Source: Chitinophagales bacterium
GTDB taxonomy: Bacteria; Bacteroidota; Bacteroidia; Chitinophagales; BACL12
NCBI GenBank assembly: GCA_020636645.1
Contig: JACJXO010000002.1
Coordinates: 186,001 to 250,000, forward strand
Direction: 5' to 3'
DNA length: 64,000 bases
Below are positions 1 through 9,234 of this stretch, piece by piece. The position numbers and the translations under genes are program-made. How positions within the stretch are numbered: position 1 is the stretch's first letter; the number at the start of each line of letters is the position of its first letter. A model generated the notes under the pieces. The model was not told the DNA's origin and did not search any database. It saw nothing but the letters and a program-made list of their open reading frames with translations.

Positions 1-139
1 AATGGCCAGCCATAATAGAGACTTGTGAGGGAACATCTTTTGTTTTTTATCGTTCTTAAAGGTACAACACCTGATTCCGGAATAACGTGCAGTAAGTCAC
101 CAAATGACAGATATCAGGGTCAGTTTTTTGTAAAACTGG

Positions 140-147
140 TAACTTTG
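140..147 (+). promoter_or_regulatory. -7 promoter element TAACTTTG
   Basis: This is an exact match to the Bacteroidota -7 consensus TAnnTTTG. It ends 6 nt before the ATG at 154, so the transcript of the metal-uptake module would have almost no leader. No clear -33 TTTG lies at 19-20 nt spacing. Confidence 0.5.
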
Positions 148-153
148 AAGTTC

Positions 154-564
154 ATGAAGCGTCTGTCACAACGCATAGCGTCTGTTTTACTCCTGTTGCT
201 CGTGATTGGAACCACCACGGGTGTGCAGTTGTATTCGCATATCTGCATGACAAGTGGCACCGCTGAGGTCTCTATGCAGCAGATCCATTCTTGTTGCAGT
301 GAAACAGGGGCTTCTTCAGCTTCTGCCACCATAGAAAATGATTGCTGCTCATCCGGAGTATCCTATCTGAAACTGGATCTGCCTGCCTGGCAGCCTGATC
401 ATGATTTCCAGGTACTGGTGCAACACATCGTACTCGATCTGCCTGCCGCCAATACCATTACAGGACAGGATGCTGTTCTCTGTTCCCGGTATTTTGACCC
501 ACCGCCTGCCACCGCTCTGGATGGCAGAGACCACCAGCGTCTCTACCAGGTATTTCTGATCTGA
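154..564 (+). CDS. Small secreted Cys-rich protein, HYC_CC_PP-like
   Basis: A 136-residue protein with a hydrophobic N-terminal export signal (about residues 8-25), then SHIC, SCC, DCC and FDPPP motifs. That layout (a histidine-x-Cys motif, paired cysteines, a late PP) is characteristic of the Bacteroidota HYC_CC_PP family, whose function is unknown. The ATG at 154 is preferred over upstream in-frame starts because it opens directly into the signal sequence and follows a -7 box. A TonB receptor (58 nt downstream) and a heavy-metal-associated protein follow on the same strand, so a role in metal (probably copper) binding at the cell surface or periplasm is inferred from the paired cysteines and context only. 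Confidence 0.75.
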   Translation: MKRLSQRIASVLLLLLVIGTTTGVQLYSHICMTSGTAEVSMQQIHSCCSETGASSASATIENDCCSSGVSYLKLDLPAWQPDHDFQVLVQHIVLDLPAANTITGQDAVLCSRYFDPPPATALDGRDHQRLYQVFLI

Positions 565-621
565 TATGAAGTGAGGTCATCCTCCTGAACGGAGGATATT
601 ATTCACGTTAATATGTAGATC

Positions 622-2847
622 ATGAAATATATAATAATTATCTTGAGTACTTTGTGTTTTTCTGCAGCTGCTGCGCAGACCCTGAATGGCAGGGTGCAAG
701 GTATGGATGCAGATCAGCAAATGACTCCTCTTCCGGGTGCCACTTTGGTCTGGCTGGCTGATGGCTCCGGCACGATCACTGATCCCGACGGCTTTTTCTT
801 CCTGGATTTTCCTGGGGGTGAAGACCTGAGGTTGCAGATCAGTTTTGTTGGCTACCGGACAGATACCATAAAAGTGGATACCTGGGCTGACGTGGACATC
901 ATGTTGCTGAGTGACCTGATACTGGACGATGTAGTGATAGCAGAAGAGAGATCTGCACTGGCCATCAATACCAGCGATGGAGTCAACAAGATCACGATGA
1001 ATGAACGTGAATTGCTGAAAGCTGCCTGCTGCAATCTGAGCGAAAGTTTTGAAACCAATGTGACGGTGGATGCTGAATATACAGATGCAGTTACCGGCAC
1101 ACGAACCATCCGCATGCTGGGTCTTGACGGGGTCTATGCCCTGATCACAGCCGATGGCATACCGGTAGTCAGGGGGCTGGCATCCGGCTATGGTTTGTCC
1201 TATATTCCTGGTACCTGGATCAGAGAGATCGATCTCACCAAGGGACCGGGCTCTGTAGAGAATGGCTATGAAGGCATCAGCGGATGGATCAATGCCAGAA
1301 TGAAATCGCCCGGACCTCAGCCTGCTGAAAAACTCTTTGTCAATGTCTATGGTAATTCATTGGGGCGATGGGAAGCGAATGCCAATGCTGCAGCCGGCAT
1401 TGGTAAGTCTCTGCATACAGGCTTATTGGTGCATACTATGCAAAGCCAACTGGATGTCGATCATAATGCCGATGGTTTTCTGGACATGCCGCTGGGTGAG
1501 ACCTATACCATCATGAACAACTGGGTCTGGAACAACAGTAAACACACAGAGATCAGAGCTGGTGCAAAGTGGACCGCACAGGATATACAGGGAGGGCAGC
1601 TTTCATTTGATCCGCAGCAGGCAAGAGACACCCTGAATGGTTATGGCGTGGGTCTGGATGCCCGCCGCATGGAGAGTTATCTGAATGCAGGTTACAGTGC
1701 TTCGAGGCCGGAAACGGTCTTCACCTGGCACAGTACCGGGATCTGGCACGATCAGTCTGCCTTTTATGGTCTGAGTGACTATTCCGGACAGGAAACCTAT
1801 TACAGATCTGACCTTTCGGGCGGCACCTATATCGGTAATACCGATCACCTGGTAAGGGCAGGTGTTTCCTTTTTATACAACCGGTTTGATGAGCAGTTCC
1901 GCGATCTGTTCATGGACAGGACCGAGATCGTGCCCGGTTGGTTTGCACAATACCAGTTCAAACTGAAGGATAAGGTCAGTGTGATGGCGGGTTATCGTAT
2001 GGATATGCATAACCTCTACGGAACCTTTCAGACACCCAGGTTGCACCTGAGATACAGCCCTACCACCAAGACCACCTGGCGGGCTTCTGTAGCCAAAGGT
2101 TACCGCGTTGCCAATGTGCTGGTGGAGAATGCTGCCCTGCTGGTGAGCAGCCGTGATCTCATTATAGCTGATGACCTGCTGCCTGAGGAAGCATGGAATA
2201 CCGGAATAACGTATATCAGGAGATTTCCGCTTTTCAACCGCACCTCTTCCATCACGGCAGATTACTACCATACCTGGTTCGTTAATCAGGTGGTTACTGA
2301 TCGCGATGCAAGTGCACAAACCATTCTGATAGATAATCTGGATGGCAGGTCAGGCAGCGATGTAGCACAACTGGAATGGATTGTGGAACCTGTAAGACAC
2401 CTGGATATTCGCATGGCATACAGATATACCTGGTCATACAGCACATTCGGAGGTGAGCTGATGGAACTGCCTCTGGTAAACAGACACAGGGCCATGCTGA
2501 ATGCTTCGTGGAACTGGCAGGAGAAAGGCTGGCAGGCAGATGCCACCCTGCATTACTTCGGTTCTGCCAGACTGCCTGATCTGTCGGATAATCTGCTTGC
2601 AGCAGATGTTTCCGGACGTTCGCCTGCTTATGTTCAGCTTATGGGACAGCTTACCAGGTCATGGGATACATTCAGCTGGTATGCAGGGGTGGAGAATGCC
2701 ACCGGTTATACCCAGCAGGACCCGATCATTGGTGCCGGTGACCCGTTCGGACCGAATTTTGATGCTTCGGTATTGTATGCACCATTGATGGCTGCAAGAA
2801 TCTATTCAGGTATCCGATTGGTCATACAGGAAAAACAAGAACAATAA
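622..2847 (+). CDS. TonB-dependent outer-membrane receptor (probable metal uptake)
   Basis: A 741-residue outer-membrane receptor. It has a signal peptide (residues 1-18, ending AAAQ), a carboxypeptidase-regulatory-like beta-sandwich (about 20-95), a plug domain (about 120-230, with the phrases RMLGLDGVY and LTKGPGSVENGYEGISG) and a beta-barrel up to the C terminus. The plug starts with an unusual AACCNLSESFE stretch, so two adjacent cysteines sit where the plug begins. Such receptors import large or chelated ligands using TonB energy. The small cysteine protein before it and the HMA-domain protein 23 nt after it make a metal or metallophore the most likely ligand. Substrate identity is inference; the receptor call is secure. 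Confidence 0.93.
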   Translation: MKYIIIILSTLCFSAAAAQTLNGRVQGMDADQQMTPLPGATLVWLADGSGTITDPDGFFFLDFPGGEDLRLQISFVGYRTDTIKVDTWADVDIMLLSDLILDDVVIAEERSALAINTSDGVNKITMNERELLKAACCNLSESFETNVTVDAEYTDAVTGTRTIRMLGLDGVYALITADGIPVVRGLASGYGLSYIPGTWIREIDLTKGPGSVENGYEGISGWINARMKSPGPQPAEKLFVNVYGNSLGRWEANANAAAGIGKSLHTGLLVHTMQSQLDVDHNADGFLDMPLGETYTIMNNWVWNNSKHTEIRAGAKWTAQDIQGGQLSFDPQQARDTLNGYGVGLDARRMESYLNAGYSASRPETVFTWHSTGIWHDQSAFYGLSDYSGQETYYRSDLSGGTYIGNTDHLVRAGVSFLYNRFDEQFRDLFMDRTEIVPGWFAQYQFKLKDKVSVMAGYRMDMHNLYGTFQTPRLHLRYSPTTKTTWRASVAKGYRVANVLVENAALLVSSRDLIIADDLLPEEAWNTGITYIRRFPLFNRTSSITADYYHTWFVNQVVTDRDASAQTILIDNLDGRSGSDVAQLEWIVEPVRHLDIRMAYRYTWSYSTFGGELMELPLVNRHRAMLNASWNWQEKGWQADATLHYFGSARLPDLSDNLLAADVSGRSPAYVQLMGQLTRSWDTFSWYAGVENATGYTQQDPIIGAGDPFGPNFDASVLYAPLMAARIYSGIRLVIQEKQEQ

Positions 2848-2870
2848 TTAATAAATTCAAAAATTGAAAT

Positions 2871-3209
2871 ATGAAAAATGTAGCGTTTGTTTTATTGCTT
2901 GGCATCTTTGGCTTTTCACAGGCAAATGCACAAAGCACCAAAGAGAAGGTAGTCATCAAGACCTCAGCGGTATGTGAGTCATGCAAGAACACCATTGAAA
3001 AGGCGGTTTATCAGGTGGATGGTGTCAGGTCTGTGTATCTGGATGTTGAAACCCAAATGGCTACTGTCAGGTTTGACGGAACAGTCACCCATGTGGATGC
3101 CATCAGGAAAGCGATCAGTCAGGCAGGTTATGATGCAGATGAGTTACCGGCAGATAAAAATGCCTATGATAATCTGACCACCTGCTGTAAAAAGGATGCA
3201 GTGCATTAG
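2871..3209 (+). CDS. Exported heavy-metal-associated (HMA) domain protein
   Basis: A 112-residue protein with a cleavable signal peptide (residues 1-21, ending ANAQ) and one HMA ferredoxin-like domain (about 26-95). The metal-binding loop reads SAVCESCK, the CxxC of the copper-chaperone/MerP fold. A second Cys pair (TTCCKK) lies near the C terminus. It is probably a periplasmic metal carrier taking cargo from the receptor encoded 23 nt upstream. Its TAG stop overlaps, out of phase, the TAA stop of the convergent FG-GAP gene. Confidence 0.88.
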   Translation: MKNVAFVLLLGIFGFSQANAQSTKEKVVIKTSAVCESCKNTIEKAVYQVDGVRSVYLDVETQMATVRFDGTVTHVDAIRKAISQAGYDADELPADKNAYDNLTTCCKKDAVH

Positions 3210-5608
3210 TGCAGGATGCTCAGTCCGGAAACCCAGTAACCCTGTGCATTGCTGAGGTGTAACTGGTAGTATCCTGACGGGATGGACTCCAGTTCCAGGC
3301 TGTGGGTGGAACCTCCCGTTAATACATATTCACCAGACACTGGTTTGCCCTGCAGATCAGTGATATAACACCTGGTTTCGCCACCGGAAGCCGGCAGCGT
3401 AACCTGTAACAAATCATGTGCAGGAACGGGAAAGATCTGATAGCCTGCCGGCAGTACATCTGATATCTCTGTATATTGGGTATAGAAATCCAGATTTTCT
3501 GATTTCTGTGTCAGGATGCCTCCACAGTAGCCGGCCACATACAGACGATAAGAAGTACCGGGCAACAGGTCTGTCAGATACAGGATGGTATCTGGGTAAT
3601 GATCGTATTCGGTGGTATCTCCCACCCGGATCAGGTACACATAGTAGTCATCTACCCAGTCAACAGCATTCCAGGTTATAGTTGCGGTGGTTGGAGTAAT
3701 ATCAGACGCAACCGGTTTATCGGGCTTGGTGCATTCAGGTATCAGGTGAATGATGATGGAATAGCTGCCGTTGCAATAGTCGCCGGCTACACTGTTGGTT
3801 ACCGTATAGACCCCGGGTTCAGACAGGTCAAGATTGATCTGGCCGGTATAGATGCTCACGAAAATGAGGCCTTCAGGTACAGCGCTGAAAACTCCGGGTG
3901 ATGAACCGGGAAAAAAATTCGGTGAAGGAAACGGCCCGCTCAGGAACAGGGTATCATTCGGGTAGGCAAAACCTGCTTCTACTTCAGGCCCGATGAACAC
4001 TGATCGGGTACTGGTAGCCACACAGTAACCGTTGTCATAACTATAGGTCAGTTCATGCACTCCCACTGAAGATGCTGAAAGATCTATGACGCCGGTTTCT
4101 GTATCAGCCAGGATCAGACCATCGGAGGCTGAAAAAGTACCACCCGGCCAGCCATCAATAACAGGAGCGGGGTCAGTGCCATTGATACAAAAGGTGTCAG
4201 CTTCCAGGTGGAAATCTGTTTCCCGTGGGCCGCCATACATGCAATAAGTGATGCCATCATTCGGCAGGATATTGGAATACCGGTAGGCGCTTGTCAGGAA
4301 GTCAGAGTAACCATCGCCATTAAAATCAGCATCGCCGTCAACATGTCTGCCAAGGTATGCTGAGTCTTGTCCGCCTTCGGCAAACCAGCAATAATCATCT
4401 TCTGGCCCGGTTGGTCCGCCCCAGAAAACGTATGAAGAGCCTTCCTTGTATTCAGGATCAGTATAGTATTTGGCACCCACAATGATATCTGCATAACCAT
4501 CTGCATTGATATCGCCTGCACCGGAGATACAATATCCAAAGTTGGCTTCCAGCTGATTGCCGGTAGCTTTCCAGACATAACTGGTCTGTAAACCGGAAGG
4601 TGTACCACGGAAAAAATACACTGCACCTTCATTGACATCTGTTGAATCATCTTCATACAGGATAGCAGAGACAATGGCATCGTCATAACCATCGCCATTG
4701 ACATCGCCTGCGCCATCTACCCAGTGGCCGTAATAATCTTTTTTGCTTTCTCCGTAGGTAACCCAGTCAGGAGTATCAGCCAGGCCATCGGCACTTCCGT
4801 AGAATGCCACAGCCATTCCTTGTTTGGTCCAGGTTTCAGCATAACCGTTCACACCGATAATGACATCATCAAAACCATCTGCATTGACATCGCCCAGATA
4901 ATTGGTAGGGAAACCGCAGATCGCACCATCCTGATCGGGTTCATAACTCCATACCGGCCCGACAGGACCATCGGCACTGCCCCAGAACATCCATACTTTG
5001 CCTTCATCTTCTTCGCCGCTGTCATACATTTTGGCTGCCACGAAGAGGTCGGCAAAACCATCGTTGTTGATGTCTCCGTTCAGGGCCACTGCGCTTCCCA
5101 TGAGGCAGTAATCCTGGTCGCCTTCAAAGATCCAGTCAGGTTCAGCCCCCGGGCCATCCGGTCCGCCATACCAAAGTGTGATCTTTCCTTCATCGATCTG
5201 ATCGCCGGCCCACTGAAGATTTCCTGCGGCAATATCGCTGTAGCCATCGCCGTTCAGATCGCCTCCACTTACATCGAAACCGCAAATGGTAAAATCATCG
5301 TTGGGCTGATAGGTCCAGTCAGGTGTAGCTGACAGACCATCAGGACCTCCGTAGAAGAGATAAAGTTTACCTTCTTCTTCTTCTGTTTCAATGGGTTCTG
5401 AATGGTCTATGGCGGCAACCAGGAGGTCATCATACCCATCGCCGTTCACATCGCCGGCGTTGCACAATGACCAGCCGAATGCTTCTATTTCAATATCGCC
5501 CGAGTATTGCCAGTCAGTGGTATAAATGGATTGAGCATCTGCCTGTGTGGCAGTCCATGACAGAACAACAGACAGCAGAAATGGTATGTGTGTAGTATGT
5601 AGTTTCAA
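3206..5608 (-). CDS. Secreted seven-repeat FG-GAP protein with FN3 and T9SS sorting domain
   Basis: An 800-residue secreted protein. After a signal peptide (ending ADAQ) come seven FG-GAP/integrin-alpha-like repeats (about residues 30-430), each with a calcium-loop phrase such as AGDVNGDGYDD. Seven is the blade number of a closed beta-propeller. A middle region of beta-sandwich type follows, then a fibronectin type III domain (about 640-715) and a T9SS type-A sorting domain (last 80 residues, starting near YQIFPVPAHD). The start is a TTG at 5606-5608; no in-frame ATG precedes the signal peptide. It is the neighbour and paralogue of the next gene upstream. A role in adhesion or matrix binding is typical of the architecture, not shown here. 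Confidence 0.9.
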   Translation of the reverse strand: MKLHTTHIPFLLSVVLSWTATQADAQSIYTTDWQYSGDIEIEAFGWSLCNAGDVNGDGYDDLLVAAIDHSEPIETEEEEGKLYLFYGGPDGLSATPDWTYQPNDDFTICGFDVSGGDLNGDGYSDIAAGNLQWAGDQIDEGKITLWYGGPDGPGAEPDWIFEGDQDYCLMGSAVALNGDINNDGFADLFVAAKMYDSGEEDEGKVWMFWGSADGPVGPVWSYEPDQDGAICGFPTNYLGDVNADGFDDVIIGVNGYAETWTKQGMAVAFYGSADGLADTPDWVTYGESKKDYYGHWVDGAGDVNGDGYDDAIVSAILYEDDSTDVNEGAVYFFRGTPSGLQTSYVWKATGNQLEANFGYCISGAGDINADGYADIIVGAKYYTDPEYKEGSSYVFWGGPTGPEDDYCWFAEGGQDSAYLGRHVDGDADFNGDGYSDFLTSAYRYSNILPNDGITYCMYGGPRETDFHLEADTFCINGTDPAPVIDGWPGGTFSASDGLILADTETGVIDLSASSVGVHELTYSYDNGYCVATSTRSVFIGPEVEAGFAYPNDTLFLSGPFPSPNFFPGSSPGVFSAVPEGLIFVSIYTGQINLDLSEPGVYTVTNSVAGDYCNGSYSIIIHLIPECTKPDKPVASDITPTTATITWNAVDWVDDYYVYLIRVGDTTEYDHYPDTILYLTDLLPGTSYRLYVAGYCGGILTQKSENLDFYTQYTEISDVLPAGYQIFPVPAHDLLQVTLPASGGETRCYITDLQGKPVSGEYVLTGGSTHSLELESIPSGYYQLHLSNAQGYWVSGLSILH

Positions 5609-5687
5609 AGACGAATTAATATTTTATAACATATAAAGACAATTAAACATGTATGACCGGATCCTAACGTCCTCTAAAATTATCCAA

Positions 5688-7298
5688 TTATTCAACGGTT
5701 GTCAATAAAAACGGTTCAGATCTTTGTGAGAATTCGCTGCCACATTTTGCCCTGATCACCACCCTGTAGGTGGTACCCGGATACAGGCCGCTCAACAACA
5801 TGGTGGTGCTGGTGCTGGCCAGCAGGATGGCAGGGTGTCCGGGTCTTTTCAGAATGATCCTGTAGCCAGAGGCACCCGCAGGTCCGTTCCAGCTGAGCTG
5901 GGCTGAAGTAGTGGTGATAGCAGCAGCGACCAGGTCTGCAGGAGCGGTACAGCCCGGGTTTGGAGTTCCATAGTACAGAAAGGCTGCACCTTCGTCTTCC
6001 AGTGTTTCGTCGTAGTATTTGGCACCGATGATCACATCATCTGCTCCATCGCCGTTCACATCGCCGGCAGAAGCCACGCTGTACCCGAAGAATGCCTGTT
6101 CCTGATCACTTTCTGCATACCAGTAATCTTCAGGGTGCAGGCCAGTGCTGCTGCCGTAGAACACAAAAGCTCTTCCTTCGCTGGTCTCACCGTTGCTGTA
6201 TTCACGGCTGCCGAAGATGATATCTCCATAGCCATCGTCGTTCACATCACCTGCATCAGCCACCTGGTTTCCACTGAGGGCATTTTCCAGGTTGGATTCA
6301 AAAGTAAAATCAGGGGTACTTCCCGGTCCTGTGGGCGAGCCGTAAAAGACATAGACCTTTCCTTCGTCTGTTTCGGGTCCGCTGTAGTTATGCGCACCGG
6401 CTATGATATCAGCATACCCATCGCCATTGACATCTCCGGCACCTGAAACATTCTGACCAAGTTTGGCCTGCATGGCACCTGAAAAGTAGGTCCAGGAAGC
6501 TGTGGCTGAGGGTCCGGAAGGGCCGCCGTAATACAGGAACAGACCTCCTTCGCTGTTTACTGTACTGGTATATTTTCTGGCACCCACCAGCAGGTCATCA
6601 TACCCATCGCTGTTCACATCACCTGCGCCTGACACATCGCCACCGAACTGTGCACCGGCAAGTTGACCTTCCTGCACCCAGTCAGGGGTCAGTGAGAGGC
6701 CGGAGGCACTGCCAAGAAACACATAGGCACGTCCTTCGCCTGTTTCGCCATTGGAATAAAATACAGCTCCAATGGTCACATCACCATACCCATCGTTATT
6801 CAGGTCGCCGGCATCTGCTACAGATCCGCCAAAATCTCCGCCAGACTGGTCGCCTATGAAGGTCCAGTCGGGGCTGCTACCCGGACCTGTCGGGCTACCA
6901 TAGAAGAGAAAGGCGGCTCCTTCATTACCCAGGGGGCCGCTGTAGGTATGGGCACCGAGGATGATATCAGCATACCCGTCGTTGTTGACATCACCGGCGG
7001 TTGACACAGATATGCCAAGGGTGGCGTTTTCCTGGTTGGCTTCAAAGGTCCAGTCAGGACTGTCTGCAGGTCCTGTGGGCCCGCCAAAATAAAGGGCTAC
7101 CCTTCCTTCACGGTATTCAGGGCCGGAAAAATAGTGCTGACCAACCAGGAAATCGTCATAGCCATCGCCGTTCACATCGCCGGCGGTGCAAACACTTTTG
7201 CCGAATTCGCTCAGGGCTTGTTCACCCACAGCCATCCAGCCAATGGTGTCAGACGGAGGTAATACCAGCCCGAAGCCCAGAAAAACAGGTAACAACAT
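5688..7298 (-). CDS. Secreted seven-repeat FG-GAP protein with FN3, no sorting domain
   Basis: A 536-residue paralogue of the following gene. It has a short hydrophobic N terminus, seven FG-GAP repeats with DxNxDGxxD calcium loops (residues about 30-440) and a C-terminal FN3 domain that ends in FLLTTVE. Unlike its sibling, no T9SS sorting domain follows; the stop comes straight after the FN3 strand. It may therefore be exported differently, stay periplasmic, or have lost its tail. The ATG at 7298 is 4 nt after a perfect TAACTTTG box. The repeats are similar in DNA as well as protein, so unequal recombination is possible. Confidence 0.88.
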   Translation of the reverse strand: MLLPVFLGFGLVLPPSDTIGWMAVGEQALSEFGKSVCTAGDVNGDGYDDFLVGQHYFSGPEYREGRVALYFGGPTGPADSPDWTFEANQENATLGISVSTAGDVNNDGYADIILGAHTYSGPLGNEGAAFLFYGSPTGPGSSPDWTFIGDQSGGDFGGSVADAGDLNNDGYGDVTIGAVFYSNGETGEGRAYVFLGSASGLSLTPDWVQEGQLAGAQFGGDVSGAGDVNSDGYDDLLVGARKYTSTVNSEGGLFLYYGGPSGPSATASWTYFSGAMQAKLGQNVSGAGDVNGDGYADIIAGAHNYSGPETDEGKVYVFYGSPTGPGSTPDFTFESNLENALSGNQVADAGDVNDDGYGDIIFGSREYSNGETSEGRAFVFYGSSTGLHPEDYWYAESDQEQAFFGYSVASAGDVNGDGADDVIIGAKYYDETLEDEGAAFLYYGTPNPGCTAPADLVAAAITTTSAQLSWNGPAGASGYRIILKRPGHPAILLASTSTTMLLSGLYPGTTYRVVIRAKCGSEFSQRSEPFLLTTVE

Positions 7299-7302
7299 GG
7301 AA

Positions 7303-7310
7303 CAAAGTTA
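7303..7310 (-). promoter_or_regulatory. -7 element TAACTTTG, 4 nt before ATG
   Basis: Read on the minus strand, TAACTTTG is followed by TTCC and then the ATG at 7298. The spacing puts the expected transcription start at or next to the start codon, giving a leaderless mRNA for the FG-GAP gene. Confidence 0.5.
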
Positions 7311-7340
7311 TAAGGTAAGACGTATGATAAACAGCAGGGG

Positions 7341-7371
7341 TTGATTCAGCTGACCAAAGATGTTACTTTTG
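7341..7371 (+). promoter_or_regulatory. rpoD promoter: TTG -33 and TACTTTTG -7
   Basis: TTG at 7341-7343 and TACTTTTG at 7364-7371 are separated by 20 nt, the spacing expected for a Bacteroidota housekeeping promoter. The rpoD ATG lies about 120 nt downstream, leaving a long untranslated leader that could hold regulation. Confidence 0.55.
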
Positions 7372-7492
7372 CACTCCCCCGGCTGTAATTCGGCAAAAAA
7401 AGGGCTAAAAAACAGGGTTTTTACTGAAACTTTTATGATTCTGCTTCGTATAACTCTTACTTGCCTCGTGCCATAACAAAATAAACTACACT

Positions 7493-8362
7493 ATGCGTCA
7501 GTTAAAGATTACCAAATCCATTACCAACCGTGAAAGTGAATCGCTGGAGAAATATCTGCAGGAGATCGGGAAAGTGGACCTGGTGACCGCCGAAGAGGAG
7601 GTTCTCCTGGCCCAACGGATCAAGCAGGGGGACCAGGAAGCACTGGAAAAGCTGGTAAAGGCCAACCTCCGTTTCGTGGTATCGGTGGCCAAGCAGTACC
7701 AGCACAACGGACTGACCCTGAACGACCTGATCAATGAAGGCAATGTGGGCCTGGTGAAGGCCGCTCAAAAATTCGATGAGACCAAAGGTTTCAAATTCAT
7801 TTCTTACGCCGTATGGTGGATCCGTCAGAGCATCATGCAGGCACTGGCAGAGCAAAGCCGTCTGGTTCGTCTGCCTCTGAACAAGGTAGGAAGCCTCAGC
7901 AAGATCAACAAGGCATTCAGTGAACTGGAACAGCAGTATGAGCGTGAGCCTACGGCAGAAGAACTGGCTGAATGTCTGGAACTGGGGGTAGAAGAGATCA
8001 AGAACACCATGAGTGTGAGCACCCGTCATGTCAGTGTGGATGCGCCATTCGATGATGGTGAGAACTCTTCCCTGCTCGACGTGCTGGAGAACCGCGAAGT
8101 AGAGAAGACGGATGAGAAACTGGATTATACCTTTTCACTGAAAGTGGAGACCGAGCGTACTCTGGCCACCCTGACCGAAAGAGAACGCGACGTGATCAAA
8201 CTCTTCTTTGGTATAGGAGTTCCTTATGCCATGACACTGGAAGACATAGGCGAAGAGTTCGGTCTGACCCGTGAACGCGTTCGTCAGATCAAGGATAACG
8301 CCATCAACAAGCTGCGTTCGTCAGCACGCAACAAGGCGCTGAAAGCCTATCTGGCACAGTGA
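7493..8362 (+). CDS. rpoD: Primary RNA polymerase sigma factor RpoD/SigA
   Basis: A 289-residue sigma-70 factor of the short form usual in Bacteroidota, lacking the large N-terminal region 1.1 of E. coli RpoD. Region 1.2 is at about residues 17-50, region 2 at about 52-125 (NLRFVVSVAKQY, GLVKAAQKFD, SYAVWWIRQSI), region 3 in the middle, and region 4 with its helix-turn-helix at the end (TLEDIGEEFGLTRERVRQI). It directs RNA polymerase to the TTTG/TAnnTTTG promoters seen across this window. It is transcribed alone, between its own promoter and a strong terminator. Confidence 0.97.
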   Translation: MRQLKITKSITNRESESLEKYLQEIGKVDLVTAEEEVLLAQRIKQGDQEALEKLVKANLRFVVSVAKQYQHNGLTLNDLINEGNVGLVKAAQKFDETKGFKFISYAVWWIRQSIMQALAEQSRLVRLPLNKVGSLSKINKAFSELEQQYEREPTAEELAECLELGVEEIKNTMSVSTRHVSVDAPFDDGENSSLLDVLENREVEKTDEKLDYTFSLKVETERTLATLTERERDVIKLFFGIGVPYAMTLEDIGEEFGLTRERVRQIKDNAINKLRSSARNKALKAYLAQ

Positions 8363-8383
8363 TCTGCAGCAACAATTAAAATT

Positions 8384-8417
8384 CAGCCCGCCCACTTTGG
8401 CGGGCTGTTTTATTTTT
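8384..8417 (+). terminator. Rho-independent terminator of rpoD
   Basis: A 9-bp GC-rich stem CAGCCCGCC/GGCGGGCTG with a 6-nt loop is followed by TTTTATTTTT. It starts 21 nt after the rpoD stop. Confidence 0.9.
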
Positions 8418-8433
8418 ACAAAAAACAATTTGC

Positions 8434-9234
8434 ATGAAACGTATCCAGCTGTTCGAATTTGAAGACTTTGGCTGGTTGCCTGATTCTTTGCGTTCGTCAA
8501 TGACCAGGTTACTGCTGATCTTTCACCGGATGGCAGGCACTGAAAAAGTAGTGACTGATCTGACAGCAGATGTATTAACTAAGGTCAAAGCTGACCATAT
8601 AACCGATCTGGGTTCAGGTGCCGGTGGTGTCATGCCCGCAGTGGTGAAGGCCCTGAATGCTGACAGGGAGATGCCGGTCAGACTGCTGCTTACAGACCTG
8701 CATCCGAACCAGAGGTCAGTGAGATTGATCGAAGCACAAAAGCTTTCCTGGATGAACTATCATCCTGAACCCGTAGATGCTACCAGAATGGAAACAGTGC
8801 CAGGAGGTCTGAAAACCATGATCGCAAGTTTCCATCACCTTCCACCTGGAATGGCAAAGCAGGTTCTTCAAAGTGCAAGTGAGCAAAAACAACCGTTGCT
8901 GATCTATGAGGTGGCCGAAAACAAGATACCCTTGATAGCCTGGTGGTTATTTCTTCCAATAAGTCTGGCACTGCTTATTATCATGTCTTTATTCATGACT
9001 CCGTTCTGCAGGCCTTTGACATGGCAGCAGCTGGTATTTACTTATCTGATACCGGTCATACCTGTCATGTATGCCTGGGACGGACAAGCCTCACTGGTTC
9101 GCACCTATACCCTGGATGATATTCGTGAACTGATCGGTGAGCCGTCTCAGGACTATGTCTGGGAGATCGCTCCTGCCATGAATGCAAAGGGCAGGCGCAC
9201 CGGGTATTATATATTTGGATGTCCTGTTGTATGA
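8434..9234 (+). CDS. Class I SAM-dependent methyltransferase-like membrane protein
   Basis: A 266-residue protein. Motif I (HITDLGSGAGG, about residues 63-73) and an acidic motif II (LLLTDLHPN, about 88-96) indicate a Rossmann-fold SAM-dependent methyltransferase. Two hydrophobic segments near residues 168-190 and 197-212 suggest membrane association, which is unusual for the core fold. The substrate is unknown. Its TGA overlaps the ATG of the next gene (ATGA), so the two are probably translationally coupled. Confidence 0.75.
   Translation: MKRIQLFEFEDFGWLPDSLRSSMTRLLLIFHRMAGTEKVVTDLTADVLTKVKADHITDLGSGAGGVMPAVVKALNADREMPVRLLLTDLHPNQRSVRLIEAQKLSWMNYHPEPVDATRMETVPGGLKTMIASFHHLPPGMAKQVLQSASEQKQPLLIYEVAENKIPLIAWWLFLPISLALLIIMSLFMTPFCRPLTWQQLVFTYLIPVIPVMYAWDGQASLVRTYTLDDIRELIGEPSQDYVWEIAPAMNAKGRRTGYYIFGCPVV

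Noticed and set aside
25..153. N-terminal extension of the small Cys-rich gene
   Set aside because: The extra residues do not look like a protein start; the signal peptide begins at 154 and a -7 promoter box lies inside the extension.
1873..2546. Long minus-strand frames under the TonB receptor
   Set aside because: They lie antisense to a clear receptor gene, have low-complexity composition and no domain.
7069..7290. CRISPR-like periodicity in the FG-GAP genes
   Set aside because: The repetition is coding (calcium-loop repeats about 60 residues apart), degenerate and in frame, not direct repeats with unique spacers.
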